Positions 6,533 to 14,266 of a DNA stretch of 17,371 nucleotides are shown in pieces. Positions within the stretch are counted from its first letter, which is position 1; every line of letters begins with the position of its first letter. The notes beneath the pieces were generated by a model. It saw nothing but the letters and a program-made list of their open reading frames with translations. It made no database searches and had not been told where the DNA came from. The DNA is from JBGPIK01 sp041484845. Lineage in GTDB: Bacteria > Desulfobacterota > Binatia > UBA9968. Where the stretch lies: NCBI GenBank assembly GCA_041484845.1, contig JBGPIK010000103.1:1-17371 (forward strand), in the 5' to 3' direction. A program made the translations under genes and the position numbers.

Positions 6533-7758
6533 TCAGCGCCATTTATCAAAAATTTGCCCGTGGTCTGCTTTCCGCTCGTCAGCTGCCTGGGTTTTTTTAC
6601 CGTTCGGTGTTTCGCGGCAGCTATCCGAATACGGTACGGCAGCAGCTCGCAGCGGTGGTCAACAACCTCGTCTTGCATGTGCACCCCACGCGGGTTTATA
6701 GCCGCAGCCTTAAAGCGCAAACGACCTTCGGCCTCGGCCTGATCTGCCTGTACCTGTTTATCATCGAGTGGATCACCGGAATCTTTTTGATGTTTTACTA
6801 TGAGCCGTCAACCGGGGCGGCCTATGGTCGGATATTGGATCTCAACTACACGATCATGTTCGGCCGGGTGATGCGCAACCTTCATCGCTGGGCCGCCGAA
6901 GCGATGGTCGTTGCAGTGGCGCTGCACATGTGTCGGGTTTTCTATACCGGGGCCTACAAACCGCCGCGCGAGTTTAATTGGGTCTTGGGAGTCATGTTGC
7001 TCGTGCTGACGCTAGCGCTTAGCTTTACAGGTTACCTTCTTCCTTGGGACCAACTTTCCTTTTGGGCCGTCACTGTGGGTACGGGCATCGTGAGTTACGC
7101 TCCGGTGCTCGGGCCGAAGCTGCGGTTCGTGCTTCTCGGCGGCGACAGCGTGGGGAGCGATGCGCTTCTGCGTTTTTATACGCTGCATGTTATCGCCATT
7201 CCCGCCATTGCGTCACTCGGGATTAACTATCATATATGGCGCGTGATCAAAGACGGTGGCCTCGCCCATCCCTCTGAAAAGCGAGTTGGCGGCGGCGAAG
7301 CCGCCACGCAGCCCACGCGCACCGATAGCGTGGTGCCGACCTTTCCTCAGGTGGTTTACGCTGAGCTCTTGGTCTTCTTGGTGGTGATGATCGTTCTCAT
7401 GGCTGCTTCGCTCCTATTCAACGCACCGCTCGAGGAGGAAGCGAATCCGTTGCGCCCGAACAACCCCTCCAAAGCTCCTTGGTACTTTCTCGGTCTTCAG
7501 GAACTCGTTGGCTACTCGGCTTTTTGGGGCGGAGTTGGCGTGCCGACGTTTCTCATGCTCTATCTGCTGGGGTTGCCCTATGTCGACCGCACCCTGAACG
7601 GCGTGGGGGTGTGGTTTTCCCGCGACCGCATGGTCATGATTACTGTTTGGACGCTTATTCTGCTTGGTATCTTAGTAACAACGGCCCTCGGGATATACTT
7701 TCGCGGCCCCAACTGGAACTTCTATTGGCCTTGGGAAAACTGGCCCGGGCCGCATTGA
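6529..7758 (+). CDS. Cytochrome b, fused b6/subunit IV type, of the quinol oxidoreductase
   Basis: A 409-residue integral membrane protein carrying the two b haems and the quinol sites. Haem ligands are H119 and H133 in the second helix and H220 and H235 in the fourth. The latter pair is separated by 14 residues, as in the b6f/menaquinol branch rather than the 13 of mitochondrial-type bc1. The N-terminal part has four helices (about 66-90, 122-140, 150-172, 215-240). The subunit-IV-like part has three more (about 278-297, 335-350, 367-390) in the same chain. The quinol-site PEWY motif appears as APWY (316-319), followed by FLGLQEL. The start at 6529 gives an ATGA overlap with the propeller gene; an upstream in-frame extension to 6394 would lie entirely inside that gene and is unlikely. 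Cytochrome c subunits follow directly. Confidence 0.93.
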   Translation: MISAIYQKFARGLLSARQLPGFFYRSVFRGSYPNTVRQQLAAVVNNLVLHVHPTRVYSRSLKAQTTFGLGLICLYLFIIEWITGIFLMFYYEPSTGAAYGRILDLNYTIMFGRVMRNLHRWAAEAMVVAVALHMCRVFYTGAYKPPREFNWVLGVMLLVLTLALSFTGYLLPWDQLSFWAVTVGTGIVSYAPVLGPKLRFVLLGGDSVGSDALLRFYTLHVIAIPAIASLGINYHIWRVIKDGGLAHPSEKRVGGGEAATQPTRTDSVVPTFPQVVYAELLVFLVVMIVLMAASLLFNAPLEEEANPLRPNNPSKAPWYFLGLQELVGYSAFWGGVGVPTFLMLYLLGLPYVDRTLNGVGVWFSRDRMVMITVWTLILLGILVTTALGIYFRGPNWNFYWPWENWPGPH

Positions 7759-7771
7759 GAGCGTCTTCGTT

Positions 7772-8869
7772 ATGGAAAAATGGCTCGGTGTTTCTGGGTT
7801 GACGTTGACGCTTATCTTAGGCTGGACTCTTTGGGATGCCTCTGTGCAAGAATGGCAGGGCTATCAAGAGGCTTACTTTCGTGAAGCCGTCCGCGCGGCG
7901 CAGAAAGGTGCGCAGAAGGAATGGGCGAGCAATCTGCGCACAGAGATCAAACAACTTCAACTCAATGGGCACACGACGGTGGAGCGCTGTGTGACCTGCC
8001 ATCTCGGCTACGACAACCCGGCATTTGAAAATTTTGTTGCGCCCCTGCGTACCCATTCTTCTCTATTGAAGAGCCATCCGGCGGAACGTTTTGGCTGCGT
8101 TAGCTGTCACGGGGGTGAGGGGCGAGCTGTGACGACGCTGGAGGCGCACGGCGAGGGGGAGGTCACCGCAAAACCTCTCCTCAGAGGTAAATATATGCAG
8201 GCAGCTTGTTACAATTGCCACGGCGCGAAGACGTTGCCGCCCCAAGCTACGGCTTCCGTCGTTCACGGCAGACAGCTCGTGAACCGTTACCTGTGTTTGG
8301 GGTGTCACAAAATCGATGGTGAGGGAGGCGAGGAGGGGCCGGACTTGAGCATAGTGGGAAGCCATCGCAGTTGGACCTGGATTTATGCCCATACCGTCAG
8401 GCCCCAAGGCATGGTCGCCGGCTCGACGATGCCGGTGTTTTCCTTGAACCGCGACGAGCTGCAAGATGTCACGATTTATCTCATGACGCTATTGGACAAT
8501 CGCGACCGCTCACGATATCTGCCTCTGCTGGCCAGAAAGGTAGCGACCGAGTTGCCCGAAGAGAAACCGGTCACAGCGCAGAAGAACCAACAGGCGCCGC
8601 AGCGCGCAAGCGAAAGTTTCGTCGTATTAAAATACGAAGGGAAAAGCCTGTTTACGGGAGCGGGCTGCAGCCTGTGCCACACCATTAATGCTAGCGGCGG
8701 AGAAGTCGGGCCGGCGTTGACGCACATCGGTCGCAAGCGCAACTCCGAAAACCTCGAAAGCCTTCTCAAAGATCCCGAAGAAATTCTTCCCGGCGGCAAG
8801 ATGCCGCAGCTTTATCTTAACAGCCATCAAGTCATAGCGCTTGTACGCTACCTCGGTGAGCGCAGATGA
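7772..8869 (+). CDS. Membrane-anchored pentahaem cytochrome c
   Basis: A 365-residue protein with an N-terminal membrane anchor (about 6-21) and five CXXCH haem sites: CVTCH (73-77), CVSCH (109-113), CYNCH (146-150), CLGCH (175-179) and CSLCH (299-303). The first three form a tight N-terminal cluster. The fourth and fifth lie in two class-I-like monohaem domains, each with a plausible methionine ligand (M220 in STMPVFSLNRDE; M344 in GKMPQLYLN). A Pro/Gln-rich linker around 262-280 joins these domains. It most likely accepts electrons from the Rieske protein in place of cytochrome c1 and relays them onward. The ATG is 13 bases after the cytochrome b stop, and its TGA overlaps the next start (ATGA at 8866-8869), so production of both cytochromes is coupled. 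Confidence 0.92.
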   Translation: MEKWLGVSGLTLTLILGWTLWDASVQEWQGYQEAYFREAVRAAQKGAQKEWASNLRTEIKQLQLNGHTTVERCVTCHLGYDNPAFENFVAPLRTHSSLLKSHPAERFGCVSCHGGEGRAVTTLEAHGEGEVTAKPLLRGKYMQAACYNCHGAKTLPPQATASVVHGRQLVNRYLCLGCHKIDGEGGEEGPDLSIVGSHRSWTWIYAHTVRPQGMVAGSTMPVFSLNRDELQDVTIYLMTLLDNRDRSRYLPLLARKVATELPEEKPVTAQKNQQAPQRASESFVVLKYEGKSLFTGAGCSLCHTINASGGEVGPALTHIGRKRNSENLESLLKDPEEILPGGKMPQLYLNSHQVIALVRYLGERR

Positions 8870-9636
8870 CACAGATGCTGCTGCGGAAAGTCTTGGCACT
8901 CTTGGTGGTCACGAGCGTCCTCACAGGCTGCATGGCCGCGCCTGAACCTTCTGGTGAAGGAGCGATGAGCCCTTTGGAGGAGAAGGGCTGGAAGGTTTTT
9001 CAGCGGGAGCCATGCTTTTCAACTTGCCATACGCAGACCATGATCTTACCGGTGACGGAGGATTGGTACGGATTTGTGCCCGATTTAAGAAAGACGCCGC
9101 GACGGACTTCGGATTGGTATGTCGCCTATTTCGTCAACCCGCGCGCGGTTCTGCCCAATAGTTTTATGCCCTCTCCTGCGTACCTTCCCGATGATGAGAT
9201 GCGCGCGCTGATCGCCTTTCTTCAGTACTTGAATCGCGGTGTACAAGTCTCCAAGCCCGTGCCCGTTCGGTCGGACGAGATCCCCGCCGTTGCCAAAAGC
9301 TTGTCAACTTACAGAGCGGGCCAAGCCGTGTTCAACACGTACTGCGCCGGTTGTCACGGCATATCGGGCAATGGGAGCGGCATCGTCGGTCACTTGCTTT
9401 CCCCGGAGCCGCGGGATTTCACTGACTCCGCATGGATGACCAAACAAACCGAAAATTACCTTTTTTCGGTTATCACCAACGGCAAACCGAATACGGCGAT
9501 GCCCGGGTTTAAAGCTATCCTAACTCCATTCGAGCGCGCCTCGGTGCTCCGGTATGTCGCGTATTTCGCCGATCCCGTGCTGAGAGAGCGGGTGGAAGTA
9601 GGATTGGTGGGACAGATTAGTCAGGAAGCGAGGTAG
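8866..9636 (+). CDS. Dihaem cytochrome c lipoprotein with one CX3CH site
   Basis: A 256-residue exported protein. It begins with a lipoprotein signal ending in the lipobox LTGC (19-22), so C22 would be lipidated and the protein held on the outside of a membrane. The second haem site is canonical, CAGCH (160-164), with M212 (AMPGF) as a likely axial ligand. The first is CFSTCH (50-55), that is CX3CH, in a domain that otherwise looks haem-binding, with a family-like MPSPAYLPDDE segment (M101). It ends the Rieske operon and starts inside the stop of the pentahaem gene. Its probable role is carrying electrons from the complex to a downstream acceptor or terminal reductase. A one-base sequencing error would not explain the extra residue, because the frame is open on both sides. 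Confidence 0.88.
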   Translation: MTQMLLRKVLALLVVTSVLTGCMAAPEPSGEGAMSPLEEKGWKVFQREPCFSTCHTQTMILPVTEDWYGFVPDLRKTPRRTSDWYVAYFVNPRAVLPNSFMPSPAYLPDDEMRALIAFLQYLNRGVQVSKPVPVRSDEIPAVAKSLSTYRAGQAVFNTYCAGCHGISGNGSGIVGHLLSPEPRDFTDSAWMTKQTENYLFSVITNGKPNTAMPGFKAILTPFERASVLRYVAYFADPVLRERVEVGLVGQISQEAR

Positions 9637-9637
9637 G

Positions 9638-9697
9638 CAGCGGAGGCCGTATCCAGTCATACGATCTGTTGTCATCAAAAAACGGCCTCTATCGCTG
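9638..9697. repeat. Long imperfect hairpin after the respiratory operon
   Basis: CAGCG-GAGGCCGT (9638-9650) pairs with ACGGCCTC (9682-9689) and, after a three-base bulge, CGCTG (9693-9697). It starts directly after the stop of the dihaem cytochrome gene (TAG ending at 9636). The loop is 31 bases and there is no T run on the plus strand, so it may be an mRNA 3'-end stabiliser, a Rho-type end or the footprint of an element rather than a standard terminator. Confidence 0.45.
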
Positions 9698-9867
9698 TGG
9701 CGACGCTATTCATCATAGCGACTTGAAAACCGGGGTATGCCGCATGAACCGGCTGACCTTCCAGCCTACATTCAACATTGATCGACACGACAGGCTGCGG
9801 TTTTTCACGTTTTGGAGGTTCGTCAAAATGCTGGGCCATAAGTGAAAGTGAAGCAACGGGCAACTGG

Positions 9868-11607
9868 ATGATCGAGGAAAGACTTTGTGGGGCGGTTTCG
9901 AGTTGGAAAACGGACGTGCAGGACAGAAGCGTCAACGTGGCCCCTATTTTAATGAACTCAACCCTGCTGATGGTTGGGTTTTTCACTCTTTATCCTGTCG
10001 TGATGCTCTTGTTCGGAAGTGTTAGAGACGCTCCCCCTGGCGAGGCGGCAAGTTTTACATTGACGGCTTACCGAGAGGCCTACACAAACTCCTCAACCTA
10101 TCGGGTGCTTTTGAACAGTCTTGTGATCGCGGGTGTAAAAACAGTCTTTGCCGTCATCCTTGGGGTGTTTTTTGCTTGGGTGATAACTCGAACTAACACG
10201 CCCTACCCACGTCTGCTTGAAACAGTTGTCACGCTGCCGTTTTTCGTTCCTCCGATCCTGACTGCCATAGCGTGGGCAATGCTTGGAAACCCGACGGTTG
10301 GAATCATTAATAAATTCTTCATGCTCATCTTCGGGCTGCACCGCCCCGTTTTTAATGTCTACTCCTACGCCGGAATTATATGGCACATGACCCATTACTC
10401 CACGGCTTTCGTTTTTCTTCTGGTCGTAGGCGCCTTTCGCGCGATGGACCCTTGTCTGGAGGATGCATCGCATGCCTCGGGAGCGAGCGGATTGAAAACA
10501 TTCTTCCGTGTAACTCTCCCGCTCATGTGTCCCGCTATTGTTGGAGCTGCGCTTCTGACCTTCATTCGGGGGCTGGAGTCCTTTGAGAGCGCGCTGTTTT
10601 TTGGTCTTCCGGCCAAGATCTTTGTCTTCACGACCGAAATCTACGCATCCCTTGCCCAGCGGACCCCGCCAGACTATCCGCGCGCGATGGCGCTTGCAGC
10701 TCTTCTCATGGTGATCACATTCGTCGGCGTGCTCATTCAGCGCCGTTTCTTGGCCGGAAAGACGTACTTCACGATCACCGGAAAAGCTTATCGGCCCCGG
10801 CTTGTCGATCTTGGTCGCTGGAGGTGGGTGACCTTCGGAGTCTGCATGACTTACTTTTTCGTTGCCGTGGTGCTTCCGGTTTCCCAGCTTGTCTTGAGCT
10901 CGTTCTTTACGATCTTCGGTCTCTACGACCTCAAGATGTTGACCCTCGATAACTACCGCCGCGCCTTTTCCGATGTCATGTTCTGGCGAGCGCTAAGGAA
11001 CAGTTTGGTTCTCGCAACCGGAGGGGCCGCCCTCTGCATGGTGTTGTCGGCAATCATCGCTTACATCATATTCAAGACTAAATTCTGGGGCAGAGAAGCT
11101 TTAGAATTCTGTTCGTGGATCCCGGGAACGCTCCCTGGGATGGTTTTAGCCCTAGGCATTTTATGGGCTTATATTCTCCTGCCGAGCCCGATCATGCTCT
11201 ACGGTACGATATGGATTCTGTTAATCGCTTACTTGACGATAGGTCTGCCCATTGGGGTCCGGAGCATGTCGGGCACGATCGTTCAAATCAGCACGGACCT
11301 GGAAGAGTCCTCCAGACTTTGCGGGGCTAGCTGGTGGCAGACCTTCGTGAAAATCTACCTTGCCTTGTTACGCCCGGGGTTTGCCGCAGGGACACTTCTT
11401 TTGTTCTTTATCTTCTTGCGCGAGCTGAGCGCATCCGTGCTCCTTTATTCCCCTGGAAACGAAGTGCTTGCGGTAACCATACTCAAGTACTGGGAAGCCG
11501 GGAGATCGGAGGTCGTCAGCGTCATTGCGCTCGTCATGCTCGGCGTTGTCATACTCTTCAGGGTGGGTGAGATTGGACTCCTTAAAAGTAGGCTCTATGC
11601 TGAATGA
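9868..11607 (+). CDS. Fe(III)-type ABC transporter permease with two fused transport domains
   Basis: A 579-residue membrane protein with two tandem binding-protein-dependent transport domains, the layout of the FbpB/HitB/AfuB iron permease group and of ThiP-like permeases. Each half carries the cytoplasmic coupling loop that docks the ATPase: LEDASHASGASG (encoded from about 10456) and LEESSRLCGAS (from about 11299). About twelve hydrophobic segments are visible. The cargo of this subfamily ranges over Fe(III), thiamine, phosphonate and others, so it cannot be fixed here. I take ATG 9868 as start. The frame is open back to a TTG at 9778, but that segment is cysteine-rich and not membrane-like. 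Its binding-protein gene overlaps its 3' end. No ATPase gene is adjacent. Confidence 0.88.
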   Translation: MIEERLCGAVSSWKTDVQDRSVNVAPILMNSTLLMVGFFTLYPVVMLLFGSVRDAPPGEAASFTLTAYREAYTNSSTYRVLLNSLVIAGVKTVFAVILGVFFAWVITRTNTPYPRLLETVVTLPFFVPPILTAIAWAMLGNPTVGIINKFFMLIFGLHRPVFNVYSYAGIIWHMTHYSTAFVFLLVVGAFRAMDPCLEDASHASGASGLKTFFRVTLPLMCPAIVGAALLTFIRGLESFESALFFGLPAKIFVFTTEIYASLAQRTPPDYPRAMALAALLMVITFVGVLIQRRFLAGKTYFTITGKAYRPRLVDLGRWRWVTFGVCMTYFFVAVVLPVSQLVLSSFFTIFGLYDLKMLTLDNYRRAFSDVMFWRALRNSLVLATGGAALCMVLSAIIAYIIFKTKFWGREALEFCSWIPGTLPGMVLALGILWAYILLPSPIMLYGTIWILLIAYLTIGLPIGVRSMSGTIVQISTDLEESSRLCGASWWQTFVKIYLALLRPGFAAGTLLLFFIFLRELSASVLLYSPGNEVLAVTILKYWEAGRSEVVSVIALVMLGVVILFRVGEIGLLKSRLYAE

Positions 11608-12670
11608 AGGTGCCAAGCCAAGCGCAAATGAAATGACGTCCGTGTGGTATAAAGTAAGTCGCCATGCCGCCGTCATCGGCTTCTTGATCCTGGCGTTTTC
11701 GCACGAGCTCTTCGGCCAAACAGAATTCGACCCGGGGTTGCTCAGGGCAGCACGGGGAGAGCGCAACATCAACTATTACGGAGCCCCTGAGCTGGGAATT
11801 GCTCTTGAGCCTGTCTTCAAGGTATTTCACCAACGGTACGGCGTGGAGGTGGGCTTCACGGGAGCCCGTGGGCGGGAAAACTACGATCGTATTCTTTCAG
11901 AGCAAAGGGCGGGAAGATATTTTGCCGATGTTATGTCCACCGGAGCCATCAGCATGAGCTCTCTTAAGTGGAAGGGGCTGCTGGTCTCTTACCTTCCCCC
12001 TAACCTGGAACATATTTCAGAGGAGTTCCTTGATCGAGATAAGGTCTTGATACCCGTGTACCTGAACATTTACGGCATACTGATCAACACCACGTTGGTC
12101 AAACGCGATGAGGAGCCAAAGTCATGGAAAGAGCTGCTCGATGCCAAGTGGAAAGGGAAAATCTTAGCTGATGATCTCAGAGGCGCGGGTGGAGGTAGTG
12201 TCTGGTTTACCGTTGCATACAAAACTCTAGGTAAATCCTATCTCGAGGCACTGGCAAAGCAAGAGCCGCAGTTCCGGCCACAATATCTCGAAAACGAAAA
12301 GGCGTTAGCCAGGGGAGAATTTCCACTTTATGTGCCTGCGATGGCGGGCTCGATGGCCCGGCTCAAGGGCGCGCCGGTCAAGTGGATTGCGCCGAGCGAT
12401 GGAGCAACCTATGCGCTTATCAGCCAGGGATTAATTAAGAACGCGCCTCACCCGAATGCGGCGAAGCTGTGGGCGAATTTTCAACTCGGAACTAAGGCGC
12501 AGAAGGCGCTGGCGGAGGGAGGGAACACGCCTGCAAGAATCGACGCTTCGGTGCCGTATCCCGAGCTTTCGTTTAGAGGGAAGAAACTGCTCGGCACGAC
12601 CACTGAAGATGACCTCAAGCAAGGGGCAAAGTTCTTCAAGCTGACTGAGCAAATCTTTTTTGCTCGCTGA
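11597..12670 (+). CDS. Periplasmic substrate-binding protein of Fe(III)-type ABC transporter
   Basis: A 357-residue exported protein. A hydrophobic segment at about 22-34 ends near FGQ (38-40), consistent with a signal peptide. The mature protein has the pattern of the extracellular solute-binding group that serves Fe(III)-type permeases: an opening YYGAPE strand, a variable FADVMSTGAIS segment, the hinge-like PVYLNIYGILINTTLVK region, SWKELLDAKWKGKI (typical of this group) and a C-terminal HPNAAKLWANF. I do not see the paired tyrosine signature of ferric-ion-binding FbpA clearly enough to assign iron. It could bind an organic anion. The start overlaps the permease stop by 11 bases; ATG 11633 is an alternative that also retains the signal peptide. 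The UbiD gene follows 11 bases after its stop, implying one transcript. Confidence 0.85.
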   Translation: MLNEGAKPSANEMTSVWYKVSRHAAVIGFLILAFSHELFGQTEFDPGLLRAARGERNINYYGAPELGIALEPVFKVFHQRYGVEVGFTGARGRENYDRILSEQRAGRYFADVMSTGAISMSSLKWKGLLVSYLPPNLEHISEEFLDRDKVLIPVYLNIYGILINTTLVKRDEEPKSWKELLDAKWKGKILADDLRGAGGGSVWFTVAYKTLGKSYLEALAKQEPQFRPQYLENEKALARGEFPLYVPAMAGSMARLKGAPVKWIAPSDGATYALISQGLIKNAPHPNAAKLWANFQLGTKAQKALAEGGNTPARIDASVPYPELSFRGKKLLGTTTEDDLKQGAKFFKLTEQIFFAR

Positions 12671-12681
12671 AAGCAGAAATT

Positions 12682-14118
12682 ATGGGCTACACAGACTTGC
12701 GTGATTGGATAGATCAAGTGGAGGCGATGGGCGAGCTGCGCCGTATTCAGGGCGCGGATTGGAAACATGAAGTCAGTGCCGTCGCAGATATCTCGAGCCA
12801 TCCGGTGCTGTTTGATGAGATTAACGGCTATCCGGCGGGTTATAGAATTTTAACGAATCCTTCCAAATCGCTTCGAGCCTGGCTCTTAACCGTGAGCATG
12901 TCCACTACAGCCAAGGGGAAAAGCTTGAATCGCGAGTGGCGCGAGCGCTTAAAACATCTGCAGCCGGTGCCCGTAAAGACTGTCGAAACCGGGCCTGTAA
13001 TGGAGAATGTCTTGGTTGGTACCGATGTGGACGTGCTCCGATTTCCCGCTCCGCTGTGGCACGAGCGCGACGGCGGGCGCTATATTGGCACGGCGGGCGC
13101 CGTCATAATGCGTGATCCGGAAGAGGGTTGGGTCAACCTGGGCAACTATCGATTGCAAGTGCATGATCCCAGGACGCTTGGACTATATATCTGCTATGGC
13201 AAGCATGGCGAGGGCATCCTCGAGAAATACCACAGTCGCGGCGAGCCTTGTCCTGTCGTGGTTCTCTTAGGCGCCGATCCTGCGCTCCTGTTGGCGAGCA
13301 TTCTCCATGTCCCCTGGGGTATTTCCGAATACGAGTTTGCGGGCGGGCTCAAAAAAATGCCGCTGGAGGTCATTTCCGGGCCCATGACCGGTCTGCCGAT
13401 TCCTGCTCGCGCTGAGATTGCGCTTGAGGGTGAGATTCCCCCGTATGAATTTCGGATGGAGGGTCCCTTCGGCGAGTGGACGGGTTACAGCGAACCCCGG
13501 CCCGCACCGATCATCCGAGTCAAAGCTATCTATCACCGCCACGATCCCATCCTCCTGGGGCAATTGCCGCGGCAATTGAGCCGGCCGACGCAAGCGAAGT
13601 TGCAAGGTGATTTCTGTTTCGGAGGCATGATTTGGGATGAAATCGAAAAGGCCGGCGCGCGTGATATTCAGGCTGTGGCTACCTATTCGCGTTTTCTCAT
13701 CGCGGTCTCGATCAAGCAGCGTTACGCGGGGCAAGCTCGCCAGGTAGGGCTGTTGGCCTCCCAATGTCACAGTGGCGGTTTTATGGGACGATACGTAGTG
13801 GTCGTCGATGAAGATGTCGATCCCTTTAACCTCGACGAGGTGATCTGGGCTGTTTTATTTCGCGCCGACCCGCAGCGCGCTATCGAGATCCTACGGTACT
13901 GCTGGACGGATCAAATGGATTCCATCCATTACGCCGGGAGGCCCGAGGCCGAGAAAGGATACAACTCCCGTTGCGTCATTGATGCCTGCACTCCCGTCGA
14001 ATGGAAGAAGCGGGCGAAGATCCCAGTCGAGATATCCGCGGAAATGCGGCAACGAATTTTGGAGAAATGGGGAGATTCCATCTCTCCGTCATTATTCGTG
14101 GGATCGTTTGGAAGGTAA
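12682..14118 (+). CDS. UbiD-family prenyl-FMN-dependent decarboxylase
   Basis: A 478-residue cytoplasmic enzyme of the UbiD/Fdc1 family, which reversibly (de)carboxylates aromatic or alpha,beta-unsaturated acids using prenylated FMN. Key residues fit the family: N152 and R157 in NLGNYR (cofactor/substrate side), H175 at the expected spacing for metal binding, an AEIALEG segment (244-250) that can supply a metal-binding glutamate, and the catalytic E260 and E265 in EGPFGEWTGY. The length is normal. The flavin prenyltransferase partner UbiX is not in the window. Tight linkage to an ABC permease and binding protein suggests the acid substrate or a related compound is imported, but this is inference. 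Family members serve ubiquinone synthesis as well as aromatic acid breakdown. Confidence 0.93.
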   Translation: MGYTDLRDWIDQVEAMGELRRIQGADWKHEVSAVADISSHPVLFDEINGYPAGYRILTNPSKSLRAWLLTVSMSTTAKGKSLNREWRERLKHLQPVPVKTVETGPVMENVLVGTDVDVLRFPAPLWHERDGGRYIGTAGAVIMRDPEEGWVNLGNYRLQVHDPRTLGLYICYGKHGEGILEKYHSRGEPCPVVVLLGADPALLLASILHVPWGISEYEFAGGLKKMPLEVISGPMTGLPIPARAEIALEGEIPPYEFRMEGPFGEWTGYSEPRPAPIIRVKAIYHRHDPILLGQLPRQLSRPTQAKLQGDFCFGGMIWDEIEKAGARDIQAVATYSRFLIAVSIKQRYAGQARQVGLLASQCHSGGFMGRYVVVVDEDVDPFNLDEVIWAVLFRADPQRAIEILRYCWTDQMDSIHYAGRPEAEKGYNSRCVIDACTPVEWKKRAKIPVEISAEMRQRILEKWGDSISPSLFVGSFGR

Positions 14119-14122
14119 AACG

Positions 14123-14145
14123 GCTTGCGTACGGCGGGCGCAAGC
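14123..14145. terminator. Stem-loop after the UbiD gene, weak terminator candidate
   Basis: GCTTGCG (14123-14129) and CGCAAGC (14139-14145) form a perfect 7-bp stem with a 9-base loop, five bases after the UbiD stop. No T run follows, so termination would be inefficient or factor-dependent; partial read-through into the radical SAM gene at 14267 is possible. Confidence 0.35.
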
Positions 14146-14266
14146 AGATGCAAGATTATACGATCGCGACTTGATTCGGCGCTATGATGACCAAAGAATT
14201 TGGACGATCTAATTGGGCGCCTTACCGCAGATGCAACTTTTATTTAGGACTGAGGAGGAATTGACC

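Noticed and set aside
9778..9867. Upstream extension of the permease frame to a TTG
   Set aside because: The extra residues are cysteine-rich and not like a permease N-terminus; no ribosome site is seen.
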